DNA of 64,000 nucleotides, from positions 239,045 to 303,044 of the forward strand of contig JADZEX010000037.1 in the NCBI GenBank assembly GCA_020850355.1, in the 5' to 3' direction. Within the stretch, counting starts at the first letter, position 1; each line of letters starts with the position of its first letter. Origin of the DNA: Fimbriimonadaceae bacterium (GTDB lineage Bacteria > Armatimonadota > UBA10988). Shown here piece by piece: positions 25,001 through 32,597 of the stretch. Position numbers and translations under genes: made by a program. Below the pieces are notes generated by a model. It ran no database searches. It was given only the letters and a program-made list of their open reading frames with translations, and was not told where the DNA came from.

Positions 25001-26911
25001 CGGGTAACGCTCGTCGAAGTCGCTGGAGCCAAGTTGGTGGGGATAGTCCCAGCGGTGCCACAGCCGGCCAGCGCGGTACTGCTGCGCCTCCCATCGCACG
25101 TTGCGGGCCTCCTGGTCGCTGATCTGCCAGGCGGCGTCGCCGACGAACTGCGCCTGCCACTCGGCCAGACAGAAGTCCCACGGCGCGACGGCGCTGCCGA
25201 AGTTGCGGACGCCGTTGTACCAGCCGCGGTAGAGCGCCCAGTCCCAGGTGAACGGCGCGCCGTACTCAACCAGGAAGCAGGGCCTGGCGCCGGCCGTGGC
25301 CCAGTGCTCGAACCAGTCGTTGAGCTCCTGTTGCGGCGCCCAGTTCGGGTAGAAGTTGCTGGTGTGCATCGTGCCCAGGTAGCCGGAGGAGTGGTGGTAG
25401 ACCGGCCGGCTCGCATCGAGCTGGCCGATCAGTCGCTCGACGCGCACGGCCGTCGCCGCGCCGCTGTCGTTGCCGGCGGTCCGGCGGGGCTGCACGCCGT
25501 CGATCAGGTCGGGGTTCATGTCCTCGGCGTAGCCGGTCGCGTTGTGGCTGGTGGCGTAGAGCACCACGCTCGGGTGGCTGCCGGCGACGCCACAGTAGAA
25601 GTCGGCGTGGGCGGCGTAACCGTTGCTGCGGTCGGCGTCGGGCGCGGCCCAGTCGTAGTGGCCGAAGTGCGGCTGTGAGAGACCGACCAGCATCCCGACA
25701 TCGTCGGCCGCGCGAAGGATCTCGGCGAAGCTGAGATGCGCTCCCGGCTCGCAGCCGTAGTTGTGGGTGTAGACGAAGTTGATGCCGTAGGATTGCAGCC
25801 GCTGCAGGCTCTCTTTGGCCGCCTCGTAGGTCGCCCAGGCGGCGCCGACCTGGGCGTTGTCGAGGGGCAGCGCGCAGAGGGTCAGGCGGGTGCCGTTGAG
25901 GTAGAAGTCGCGCCCATCGATCCAGAACTCCCGGAAGCCGCTGCGCTCTGGCCAGGCGGTGTCGAGCAGCGTGCCGGTGGCGTCCAGCAGTTCGAGCTGG
26001 CAGGTGTACTGCTGGCCAGGCGTGTCGAGGTCCCACAGCGCGGACGGGCGCCAGGCCGCCGTCAAGCTCAGCCGTTCACCACGACGGTCGGCGGCGCTCA
26101 GCAGGGGGCTGCTGAGGCTGGCCGGAGGGTCGCCGCCAGCCGTCACGGTGGCCCGCAGCCGACCGCGCCAGCCATCGGGCAGGCCGGCCACCACGGCGCT
26201 GGCGGTCAGCGTGCCCTGGCGCACGGAGCTGGTTAGCCGCACCGCCTCGAGCCGCGGCCCGGTGGGCTCGCTGCACAGCCAGAGATCGCCACAGAGGCCG
26301 CGGCGGGCGACGCTGCCGCGGACCTGGCGGGCCTCGTTGGTGTTGTTGTACGACGCCAACACGCCGCGCAGCGGCAGCGCCTCGACGCGCAGCGTGAGCA
26401 CCTGACGCTGCCCCGGCCGGGCTGCGGCACCCAGCTCCAGGCGGCCGGCCGGGAAGCGGATCAAGCCGACCTCGCGACCATCCAGGTAGACGCTCGCCAG
26501 CGAGTTGACGTACTCCGCCGCGAGCAACAGCCGGCGACCGGCCCAGCCCGCTGGGATCGTGATCTCACGCTGGTACCAGGCGGCGGTCACGCTGGCCAGG
26601 TCGAGCTCGGCCCAGGCCGGGTGGCGGTGGACCGTCTGGCAGTCCTTGTGCAGGTAGTCGGTGATCCCGGGCCATTCGCCCGGCACCTTGAACCAGCCCC
26701 AGCGGCCGGACGGCTGGCTGGCTTCGGGTCCGGCCGGCTGCCAGCGCCAGAGGCCGTTGACGCAGATCCGTTCCCGAGTTGCGGTGGCCTCACGAACGGC
26801 GCTGGCCGGGTCCCAGACCGCGCTCACGCCGGGCGGCAAGGGGACCACCTCCTGCCCACCGACCACCGCCGTCCACAGCACCAGCAGGGCTCCCCACCGG
26901 GTCGTCAGCAT
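22100..26911 (-). CDS. Very large secreted GH2-like multidomain protein
   Basis: ATG at 26911 follows GGAGA and opens a signal peptide (MLTTRWGALLVLWTAVVGG). The protein has 1603 residues. Residues of about 30-330 form the GH2 sugar-binding and immunoglobulin-like domains ('AAEYVNSLASVYLDGREVG'). Residues of about 330-640 form the TIM barrel, with the expected nucleophile in 'CFLVEYGAPF' (near 548). The usual N-E acid/base pair is replaced by 'YATSHNATGY' (near 455). A glutamine-amidotransferase-like, ThuA-type region follows at about 860-1130 ('YDLVVIGQGALTPEG', 'VMLLCQLDISG'). Two CBM4/9-like beta-sandwiches close the protein ('GTWYRLSLRARAEDL'). It may be a retaining glycosidase with altered chemistry or a non-catalytic binder. 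Confidence 0.85.
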   Translation of the reverse strand: MLTTRWGALLVLWTAVVGGQEVVPLPPGVSAVWDPASAVREATATRERICVNGLWRWQPAGPEASQPSGRWGWFKVPGEWPGITDYLHKDCQTVHRHPAWAELDLASVTAAWYQREITIPAGWAGRRLLLAAEYVNSLASVYLDGREVGLIRFPAGRLELGAAARPGQRQVLTLRVEALPLRGVLASYNNTNEARQVRGSVARRGLCGDLWLCSEPTGPRLEAVRLTSSVRQGTLTASAVVAGLPDGWRGRLRATVTAGGDPPASLSSPLLSAADRRGERLSLTAAWRPSALWDLDTPGQQYTCQLELLDATGTLLDTAWPERSGFREFWIDGRDFYLNGTRLTLCALPLDNAQVGAAWATYEAAKESLQRLQSYGINFVYTHNYGCEPGAHLSFAEILRAADDVGMLVGLSQPHFGHYDWAAPDADRSNGYAAHADFYCGVAGSHPSVVLYATSHNATGYAEDMNPDLIDGVQPRRTAGNDSGAATAVRVERLIGQLDASRPVYHHSSGYLGTMHTSNFYPNWAPQQELNDWFEHWATAGARPCFLVEYGAPFTWDWALYRGWYNGVRNFGSAVAPWDFCLAEWQAQFVGDAAWQISDQEARNVRWEAQQYRAGRLWHRWDYPHQLGSSDFDERYPVLADYYTQNWRAYRTWGVSAISPWEHGVLHKLRPGVNRNARQELPTDWSRLQRPGFSPDYLETRYERMDLAYDRADWQPTAAAAALQRNNQPVLAWIAGPPEAFTAPDHLFTAGETVVRQLILINNSRHAVSANWTWQLDLPQPLTGRQSVTVAAGQQHRLPLPLALPADLPAGVYHLTATAELGAGGQQTDQFTLDVLPPAPAVPQPGKVALWDPRGTTGPLLQSLGVAATRIDASSALDAYDLVVIGQGALTPEGPAPDLRRVRAGLKVLLCEQTAAALEQRLGFRVAEYGLRQLWPRVAGHPALAGLDAAALRAWRGAATLNPARLDYQGTTRLGEPPTVKWCGFDVPRVWRCGNRGNVASVVLEKPARGDFLTLVDGGFGQQYAALLEYREGRGVMLLCQLDISGRTAADPAAQRLAGNLLRYLATWQPASPRRLVYAGDEAGRQHLAAAGLVAAPLPAALAADQLLLVDRAGAAGLGPRRAELQRWLASGGKLVALGLDPAGAAALPGNLRLQPAEHLAAAFGPQPVGSPFAGCAAADIHNRDPRELPLVTAGAAPLGNGVLAASADGALIVCQLPPWEVSRAAGAAPSLVVEQLAAGAAAGVLTMGTVPLGQVGQKLPAPAVGTTCTFTMQVEPMAGAPRVRLEVERAGRPWDRAYKGPDQDLPAGRVTELRATFPVAQAFAEGWQAYLAVTGEGARLRIRSASLRPAAGQELWSNGAFSAGSSGWWFRYETEQQNLRRTWRGTSRLLTRLLANAGVPCQSPLLDRLSTPVAAVAGPSAVRNGTFAAAGANGVPAEFSLSVSGAPGWQATLAAPPPGAAGRALSVTLPRVEGQKPSLMLAQSGVALTAGTWYRLSLRARAEDLTDAVTVTVQNTNGWRAVFDYQRLQPTPAWQQYSFLLLAKETVTTASRYQVWTNSAGRLDLADLHLDPVADPTAGRWREGCYLDQPQPWDDPYRFFRW

Positions 26912-27010
26912 CGCCGTCTCCGCTGCCGACTGGGTTGGCCAGCGGCGGGGCGGGGCCTGCTGGCGAGTCTCCGCCGGGCGCAATGATCTCGCCACAAGGT
27001 CGGGCGCTGG

Positions 27011-28417
27011 TCAGCCCGCCGCGCTCTGCCGTTGGATCGCTCCCAGCGCGTCGTAGGCGGCGTACTTGTAGCACTCGCTGAGCGTTGGGTAGTTGTAGAC
27101 GCTGTCGATGAAGGTGTGGACGCAGGAGCTGTGTTGCAGGGCCAGCGCGCCGAGATGGACCAGCTCGCTGGCCAGTTCGCCAATCAGATGAACGCCCAGC
27201 AGCCGGCCGTCTTCGGGCGCCACCAGCAGCTTCAGCAGGCCGGCCAGGTCGCCGATGATCTGCCCGCGGGCGTTGCTCTCATAGGCGCAGCGGCCGACGA
27301 CATAGTCCACGCCCTGCTCGCGGGCGGCCTCTTCGGTCAGCCCGACCATCGCAATCTCGGGGACGGTGTAGACCGCCAGCGGCAGCACCGCCGAGACGGC
27401 CTCTTTGTACTGCAGCCCGAAGGCATGGACCATCGCCACCCGGGCCTGTTCCATCGACACCGAGGCCAGCGCCGGGAAGCCGATCACATCGCCCGCGGCG
27501 TAGATGTTCGGCACACTGGTCTGGTAGTGCGCGTTGACCTCAATGACGCCCCGCCGGCCGGTCCGGACGCCGACCGCTGCCAGTCCGAGCCCGTCGACGT
27601 TGGATTGCCGGCCGGCGGCATAGAGCACCGTGTCGGCGGTCAGCTCCTGGCCGTCCTGCAGCGTCAGGGCGACCTGCTCGCCGCGGCGGGCCAGCGCCGT
27701 GACCTGCGTGTTGAACCGGAACTCCAGCCCCAGCAGCGACAACTCCAGCCGCAGCCGATTGGCGATCTCGGCGTCGACGAACGGCAGCAGGCGGTCACGG
27801 CCTTCGATCAAGGTCACCTCGGCCCCCAGGGCCGTGAAGACCGAGGCATACTCGCACCCGATCACCCCGCCGCCGACCACGGTCATTGCGCGCGGGATGT
27901 GGCGCAGGTCGAGGATGCTGTCGCTGTCGTAGACCAGCTCGTCGTCGAACGGCACCTCGGCCGGGCGGTGCGGTGAGGATCCCGGCGCCAGCAGGATCAC
28001 CGCGGCTTCCAGCACCTCGCGCCCGCCGCCGGGGCGGTCGACCGCCACGTGGTGCGCGTCGAGCAGGCTGGCCTGGCCGCCGAAGAGGTGGATGTCGTGG
28101 CGTTCCAGGTTGCGCGCGATCAACTGCCACTCGTTCTCGATCACGACCTGCTTGCGGTGCATGAAGTCCGCCACGGTGAGGCCGTCTTTGAGCGAGTAGT
28201 CGATGCCGTAGAGCCCGCGCTGCCGCAAGCCCGAGAAGTAGAGGGCCGTCTCGCGGAGGGTCTTCGACGGCACGGTCCCGGTGTTGATCCCGGCGCCGCC
28301 GAGGTGCGGTGCCCGCTCGACCAGGGCGACGCGCTTGCCGAAGTAGGCCGCCTGCGCGGCGCCCTTCTCACCGGCCGGTCCGGAGCCGACCACCACCAGG
28401 TCGAATCGCGTCGGCAT
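27011..28417 (-). CDS. sthA: Soluble pyridine nucleotide transhydrogenase (SthA type)
   Basis: ATG at 28417 has GGAGG upstream. The 468-residue flavoprotein has the FAD motif 'VVVGSGPAGEKGAAQAAYFG', the NAD(P) motif 'VVGGGVIGCEYASVF' and the SthA signature 'GAGINTGTVPSKTLRE'. Neither cysteine of the usual CxxxxC redox pair is present in that signature, which rules out a dithiol reductase such as lipoamide dehydrogenase. It should balance NADPH and NADH in the cytoplasm. The C-terminal dimer domain is complete ('HLIGELASELVHLGALALQ'). Confidence 0.92.
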   Translation of the reverse strand: MPTRFDLVVVGSGPAGEKGAAQAAYFGKRVALVERAPHLGGAGINTGTVPSKTLRETALYFSGLRQRGLYGIDYSLKDGLTVADFMHRKQVVIENEWQLIARNLERHDIHLFGGQASLLDAHHVAVDRPGGGREVLEAAVILLAPGSSPHRPAEVPFDDELVYDSDSILDLRHIPRAMTVVGGGVIGCEYASVFTALGAEVTLIEGRDRLLPFVDAEIANRLRLELSLLGLEFRFNTQVTALARRGEQVALTLQDGQELTADTVLYAAGRQSNVDGLGLAAVGVRTGRRGVIEVNAHYQTSVPNIYAAGDVIGFPALASVSMEQARVAMVHAFGLQYKEAVSAVLPLAVYTVPEIAMVGLTEEAAREQGVDYVVGRCAYESNARGQIIGDLAGLLKLLVAPEDGRLLGVHLIGELASELVHLGALALQHSSCVHTFIDSVYNYPTLSECYKYAAYDALGAIQRQSAAG

Positions 28418-28467
28418 CTGTGCCCTCCGCCGCGGAGGATAGCACGCCGCCGGCGCCGCCGCCAGGC

Positions 28468-29445
28468 TCAGGGCACGCTGTCGGCGATCCGCGCCAGGGT
28501 GGCCTCGGGCAGGTCACCCAGCACGACCACCACCGGCTGCCGGTCGACGCGAGCGACCAACGGCAGGCCGGCGTGCCGCTGGGCGATGCAACTGCTCGCG
28601 GCGCTGCCCTGCTCGCAACAGACCGCGCTGATCACGCACCCGATGTAACGGCGGTCCTGCTGGAACACGCTGACGGTCCGGCCGCCGTCGCTGTAGCGGA
28701 GTTGCGCCGCGAGCATGCCGCAGCCGCAGGGGCAGTGGTAGCACGAACTGCCCAGCAGGCGCAGCCCGCCCGGCAGCCAGCGCGGCGGACGCACCGTGAA
28801 GCCGCAGCGCCGGGAGCAGGCGCGCAGGTCGAGCACCTCGTTGAGCACCCACCGGTCGCGCTGCGGCGGCTCGAAGCTGACGCCAGCGCGGCGACCGAGC
28901 GAGAACGACAGGAACTCCGTGCGGGTGGTCAGCTCCGGGCCGATGGTCACCGTCCGCAGCACGACCCCGCTGGCGCGGTCGATCCACAGCTCCCGCCGCG
29001 GCGGCCCCGCGGTGCGCAGCAGCACCGTCGGCCGGCCCGCCACCAGCCCGCCCGGGCCCACCCGCCAGCGGCCGGGCGGCAGCTCGGACAACGGATCGGC
29101 CAACGCCTCACCCTCGACGGTGCGCCGCAGCTGCGGGTCCCAGCGCCACTGCTTCGGGCCGCTGCTGACCACCAAAGTCCCGGCCGCGTCGCCGCTCTGG
29201 TAAGCGAGCCGCGTCCGCCCGTCGTCGCGCTGGTCTAAGTCGACCTGCGATTCCTGGCGGTGGCCGGCCACCTCGACCTTGCTGCGCTGCCGACCATAGT
29301 GCGCGGTCTGCTGCGTCGCCCGCTGGGCTGTCGCCAGCCAGCGCTCGGCCTGTTGCTGCGCCCGCCGTTGCGCGGCTGTCCAACCACCGCCCAGCAGCAG
29401 CGCCGCCAATGCCAGCCCAATCAGGCGACGACCGTTCACCGCCAT
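28468..29445 (-). CDS. Cysteine-rich MucB/RseB-like sigma-factor regulator
   Basis: ATG at 29445 lies 10 bases inside the anti-sigma gene and starts a 325-residue exported protein (leader 'RRLIGLALAALLLGG'). Residues of about 30-200 look like the LolA-like half of RseB ('GPKQWRWDPQLRRTVEG', 'ELWIDRASGVVLRTV'), and about 205-320 like its C-terminal half ('LPGGLRLLGSSCYHC', 'LRYSDGGRTVSVFQQ'). Ten cysteines all fall between residues 210 and 286 (210, 214, 235, 238, 240, 242, 270, 276, 277, 286), including C-x2-C-x-C-x-C. Typical RseB proteins lack this. It should bind the anti-sigma factor outside the membrane; metal or redox sensing is an inference from the cysteines. Confidence 0.8.
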   Translation of the reverse strand: MAVNGRRLIGLALAALLLGGGWTAAQRRAQQQAERWLATAQRATQQTAHYGRQRSKVEVAGHRQESQVDLDQRDDGRTRLAYQSGDAAGTLVVSSGPKQWRWDPQLRRTVEGEALADPLSELPPGRWRVGPGGLVAGRPTVLLRTAGPPRRELWIDRASGVVLRTVTIGPELTTRTEFLSFSLGRRAGVSFEPPQRDRWVLNEVLDLRACSRRCGFTVRPPRWLPGGLRLLGSSCYHCPCGCGMLAAQLRYSDGGRTVSVFQQDRRYIGCVISAVCCEQGSAASSCIAQRHAGLPLVARVDRQPVVVVLGDLPEATLARIADSVP

Positions 29446-29801
29446 TCCGCCTGATGCGCCACGGCGGCGCGCAGTTCCAGGGTTCCCAGCAGGTGCAGCG
29501 CCGTGGCGTCGGCCAGCGGGTCGGCGACCCCGGCCAGGGCGTGCTGCTGCACGTACCCGCCGGCCCGCAGGTCGGCCGGCGACACCGTCGGCAGCACCGG
29601 GCCGAGGGGACGCCAGACCACTGCCAGCAGGGCGGCCGTGGCAGCCAGCGGCGCCAACCGCCAAGCCCAGCGCCGCGCCCCCCGCGGCGACAGGCTGCCG
29701 AGCACCCGGCCACGCAGATCGCGCGGCGGATCGGGCAGCACCGCGGCCCGCAACAAGGCTCCCAGGCGGTCGTCTCGCCCTTGGTCCGGAGGCTCTGCCA
29801 T
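29436..29801 (-). CDS. Single-pass anti-sigma factor
   Basis: The 121-residue protein begins 10 bases after the sigma-factor stop, behind GGAGA. A cytoplasmic stretch (about 1-42) precedes one membrane helix ('WRLAPLAATAALLAVVW', about 47-63), and about 55 residues lie outside. No HxxxCxxC zinc motif is present, so it is not a ZAS-type anti-sigma. Position between an ECF sigma gene and an RseB-like gene is the main evidence for its role. Confidence 0.75.
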   Translation of the reverse strand: MAEPPDQGRDDRLGALLRAAVLPDPPRDLRGRVLGSLSPRGARRWAWRLAPLAATAALLAVVWRPLGPVLPTVSPADLRAGGYVQQHALAGVADPLADATALHLLGTLELRAAVAHQAEWR

Positions 29802-29811
29802 CGCCCGTCTC

Positions 29812-30402
29812 CTACCCTTCCAACCGTGGCCGCAAGAGCCGCTCCAAGTGGTCGCGCGCGCGGCTTAAGCGCGACTTCACCGTGCCCTGGGCGACTCCCA
29901 GGCTGGCCGCAATCGCCGCCGTGGGGAGCTCGTCGAAGTAGTGCAGCACGACCACTTCGCGATGCTCCGGCGAGAGCTGCCGCAACGCCCGGCGGACCTC
30001 GGCAGTGAGCTGCTGCTCGTCCAGGTCCGGCCCGCTGGCGGTCTGGTCAGCCGTCTCCGGCAGCTCGGCGGGCTGCTCGCTGAACCAGCCCAGCCGCCGC
30101 CGCCGGCGACGCGCGGTCCGACAGACCTGCACCGCCGCGCCGCGCAGCCAGCTTCCGAAGGCCTCGACCCGCCGCAGCCGCGGGAGGTCGTTCCAGACCT
30201 TCAGAAAGGTCTCCTGCGCGGCGTCGGCCGCCGCGTCGGGATCGTCGAGCAGAATCTCACAGAGCCGGTAGACAGCACGTTCGAAGCGCTCGTAGAGCTG
30301 GCCAAACGCTTCACGGTCGCCCGCTCGGGCCAACTCGATCCAGCGCTGCAGCTCTTGGTCAGAGCTCTCGGACGCGCCCGGCCGGCCGGCCGCGGCGGTC
30401 AC
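29812..30402 (-). CDS. ECF-type RNA polymerase sigma factor
   Basis: GTG at 30402 gives 196 residues. Region 2 is seen as 'FGQLYERFERAVYRLCEILL' and 'AADAAQETFLKVWNDLPRL'. Region 4 is seen as 'LRQLSPEHREVVVLHYFDEL' and 'IAASLGVAQGTVKSRLSRAR'. It is the first gene of a sigma/anti-sigma/RseB-like operon, the layout of RpoE/AlgU envelope-stress switches, in which signal-triggered loss of the anti-sigma frees the sigma factor. The target promoters are unknown. Confidence 0.95.
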   Translation of the reverse strand: MTAAAGRPGASESSDQELQRWIELARAGDREAFGQLYERFERAVYRLCEILLDDPDAAADAAQETFLKVWNDLPRLRRVEAFGSWLRGAAVQVCRTARRRRRRLGWFSEQPAELPETADQTASGPDLDEQQLTAEVRRALRQLSPEHREVVVLHYFDELPTAAIAASLGVAQGTVKSRLSRARDHLERLLRPRLEG

Positions 30403-30441
30403 CTCTCGACTGCTCCCACTCCCAACGAGCCACCGCCGCGC

Positions 30442-31437
30442 TCAGCGGTTCCCGGTTTCTGCCGCCGCGCTGCGCCAGGGCAACGCCGCCACCGCCTCGA
30501 CCAACGGCCCAAACACCGCCAGGTCGCCGTCGCGCGCCGCCTGCCGCACCAGCGACTCCATTTCGACATGCGTGAACCAGCCCGGCCCCAACTGCGGGTG
30601 GCTGTTGCTGAACCAGGCCTGCGGGTTCTGCCCGGCGCTCAGCGGGTCGGTGCGGCGGGTGCACCACCAGATCCGCCAGCCCCGCTGGCGCAGCCCGCCG
30701 ACCAACTGCTGCGCCGGCGCCTCGGTCGGCACCGCCACCAGCGGGTCACGCTCGTTCGGCGCCCCCGGTGAGACGATGGCGTGCACCTTGTCCGGCCCAA
30801 TCTTGGCCGCCGTCTTGTCGCTCCAGGCGTAGCCGTGGATCTGCAACACCCACCGCCGGCACGGCACCAGGGTGAACACCTCATGCGCCACCTGGAAGAT
30901 CTGCGGCAGTGCGTGCGTCGGGTCGCTGGCCACCGGCTGCGAGTTCTCGTCGCCCTGATCGTAGCGGTGCACCGTGCTCATGAACCACACCGCCGGGCGC
31001 AGCCGCGGGTCCAGCATCAGCGCCGCGGCGCCGCGCTCTGACCAGACATCGTAGAGCGGGTGCGGCGCTTCGATCACCAGATCCTGCGGCGCCTCGTCGA
31101 GGGCCACGAAGTAGACCCCGTAGTAGTGCCGCCAGGGCCGCGCCTCGACCAACTGCGCGTACCGCCGGCCAGTGGCGCTGTCGGTCAGCTCCCGCAGTTC
31201 GTAGTGCAGCGGCCGCGCCAGCTCGGCGGCGGCGGCCAGGCGACGCTCGGCGAGGGCCGTGAAGGTCGCCCGGAAGGCCGCCTGCTGCTCCTCGCTGGGC
31301 ACCCGAAAGACGCCCGCGCCGCGGCGTGGGATCTGCTGCCGCACCTCCTCGACCCAATCCGCGAAGGTCGCCGCCGGCGCCACCGCCGCACTGACCCAGA
31401 GCCCCAGCAGCAGCCGCCACCACGCCCGACGCAGCAT
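30442..31437 (-). CDS. Secreted protein of unknown function
   Basis: ATG at 31437 follows GGAG and starts a signal peptide (MLRRAWWRLLLGLWVSAAVA). The protein has 331 residues. 'DLVIEAPHPLYDVWSERG', 'AVWFMSTVHRYDQGDENS' and 'WVLQIHGYAW' carry conserved-looking His, Asp and Glu residues that could form a metal site. No family is named with confidence. The C-terminus ('WFTHVEMESLVRQAARDGD') recalls peptidase-like proteins with a late His-x-Glu. It lies upstream of the sigma-factor operon, 39 bases away on the same strand. Confidence 0.65.
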   Translation of the reverse strand: MLRRAWWRLLLGLWVSAAVAPAATFADWVEEVRQQIPRRGAGVFRVPSEEQQAAFRATFTALAERRLAAAAELARPLHYELRELTDSATGRRYAQLVEARPWRHYYGVYFVALDEAPQDLVIEAPHPLYDVWSERGAAALMLDPRLRPAVWFMSTVHRYDQGDENSQPVASDPTHALPQIFQVAHEVFTLVPCRRWVLQIHGYAWSDKTAAKIGPDKVHAIVSPGAPNERDPLVAVPTEAPAQQLVGGLRQRGWRIWWCTRRTDPLSAGQNPQAWFSNSHPQLGPGWFTHVEMESLVRQAARDGDLAVFGPLVEAVAALPWRSAAAETGNR

Positions 31438-31605
31438 CTCCAGCTCCTGCCGCCAGTGTAGCGCAGATCGACCCCGCCCGCGGCCACCGCTGCGGCGCGC
31501 TGCCGGCTTGGCCGTTGCCGATCGACGTGCACCACGCCGGCGATCGGGGCTCGGGCGGAAGGCGACTACTGGCGGCCGGCGAAGCGCCAGCGCTGGGAAG
31601 GCGCG

Positions 31606-32562
31606 ATGCGGCAATCCGGTGCGGCTCTCGGGAAGTGGGCGCAGGTGCTGGCGCCGGCGGCGGTGCTGCTGCTGCTGGCGATCGGGATCACCCTGGGTGA
31701 GGAGCGCTTCCTACGGGCCGACAACCTCACCAATGTCCTCAGCCGCAGCGTGCCGCTCGGGCTGGTGGCGGTCGGGCAGACGCTGATCATTCTGGGCGGG
31801 CAGATCGACCTCTCGGTCGGCTCGGTGATGGGCCTGGCGGGGATGGCGGCAACGCTGGCCCTGAATGCCAACGCGCCGGTGGCGCTGGCGGTGCTGGTGG
31901 CCCTCGGCGTCGGCGCGGCGGCGGGACTGCTCAACGGGCTGGTGACCACCCGGTTGAAGGTCCCAGCGTTTGTCACGACGCTGGCGATGATGGGCCTGGC
32001 GCGGGGGCTGCTGCTGCTGATCTCCGGTGGCCGCACCGTCTCCGGCGCCGGCCGCCTCAACGACCTGCTGCTGCAAGCGCGGCTCGGCCTGCCGCTGTCC
32101 GCCTGGACGCTGTTCGTGACGGTGGCCGTGGTGGCCACCTGGCTCGGCCGCAGCACCGCCGGGCGGCAGGTCTACGCGGTCGGCGCCAACCCTGTCGCGG
32201 CGCGGCTCAGCGGGGTCCGGGTCGAGCGCCGCCTGGTGCTGCTGTTCGTCCTCAGCGGCCTGCTGGTTGGCCTCGCTGGCGCGGTGGAGTGCGGCCGCAA
32301 CCGCGTCGCGACGACCTCGACCGGCGAGCTGATGGAGCTCGACTCGATCGCCGCGGTGGTGATCGGCGGTGCCAGCCTCAATGGCGGCATCGGCGGAGTT
32401 GGCGGGTCGGTGCTGGGCGTCGCGATTCTGGCAGTCCTGCGCAACGGCTGCGGTCTGCTGCTGGTGCCGCCGGAGTATGAGAAGGTGATCGTCGGCCCGC
32501 TGATTGTGCTGGCGGTGCTCTACGACCGCTGGCTGCGACGGCGGCGCGGACAGGCGACCTGA
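31606..32562 (+). CDS. Sugar-type ABC transporter permease (RbsC-like)
   Basis: The 318-residue protein has about ten membrane helices. 'PLGLVAVGQTLIILGGQIDLSVGSVMG' contains the region conserved in the ribose/xylose/autoinducer-2 permease family, and 'VPAFVTTLAMMGLARG' and 'LNGGIGGVGGSVLGVAIL' are also typical. It should form the channel for a monosaccharide. No ATPase or periplasmic binding protein gene lies on either side, which is unusual because these are nearly always encoded together. Confidence 0.9.
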   Translation: MRQSGAALGKWAQVLAPAAVLLLLAIGITLGEERFLRADNLTNVLSRSVPLGLVAVGQTLIILGGQIDLSVGSVMGLAGMAATLALNANAPVALAVLVALGVGAAAGLLNGLVTTRLKVPAFVTTLAMMGLARGLLLLISGGRTVSGAGRLNDLLLQARLGLPLSAWTLFVTVAVVATWLGRSTAGRQVYAVGANPVAARLSGVRVERRLVLLFVLSGLLVGLAGAVECGRNRVATTSTGELMELDSIAAVVIGGASLNGGIGGVGGSVLGVAILAVLRNGCGLLLVPPEYEKVIVGPLIVLAVLYDRWLRRRRGQAT

Positions 32563-32597
32563 CGCGGCCGCCCGCCGGCCAGACGCGGCAGCGTTGA

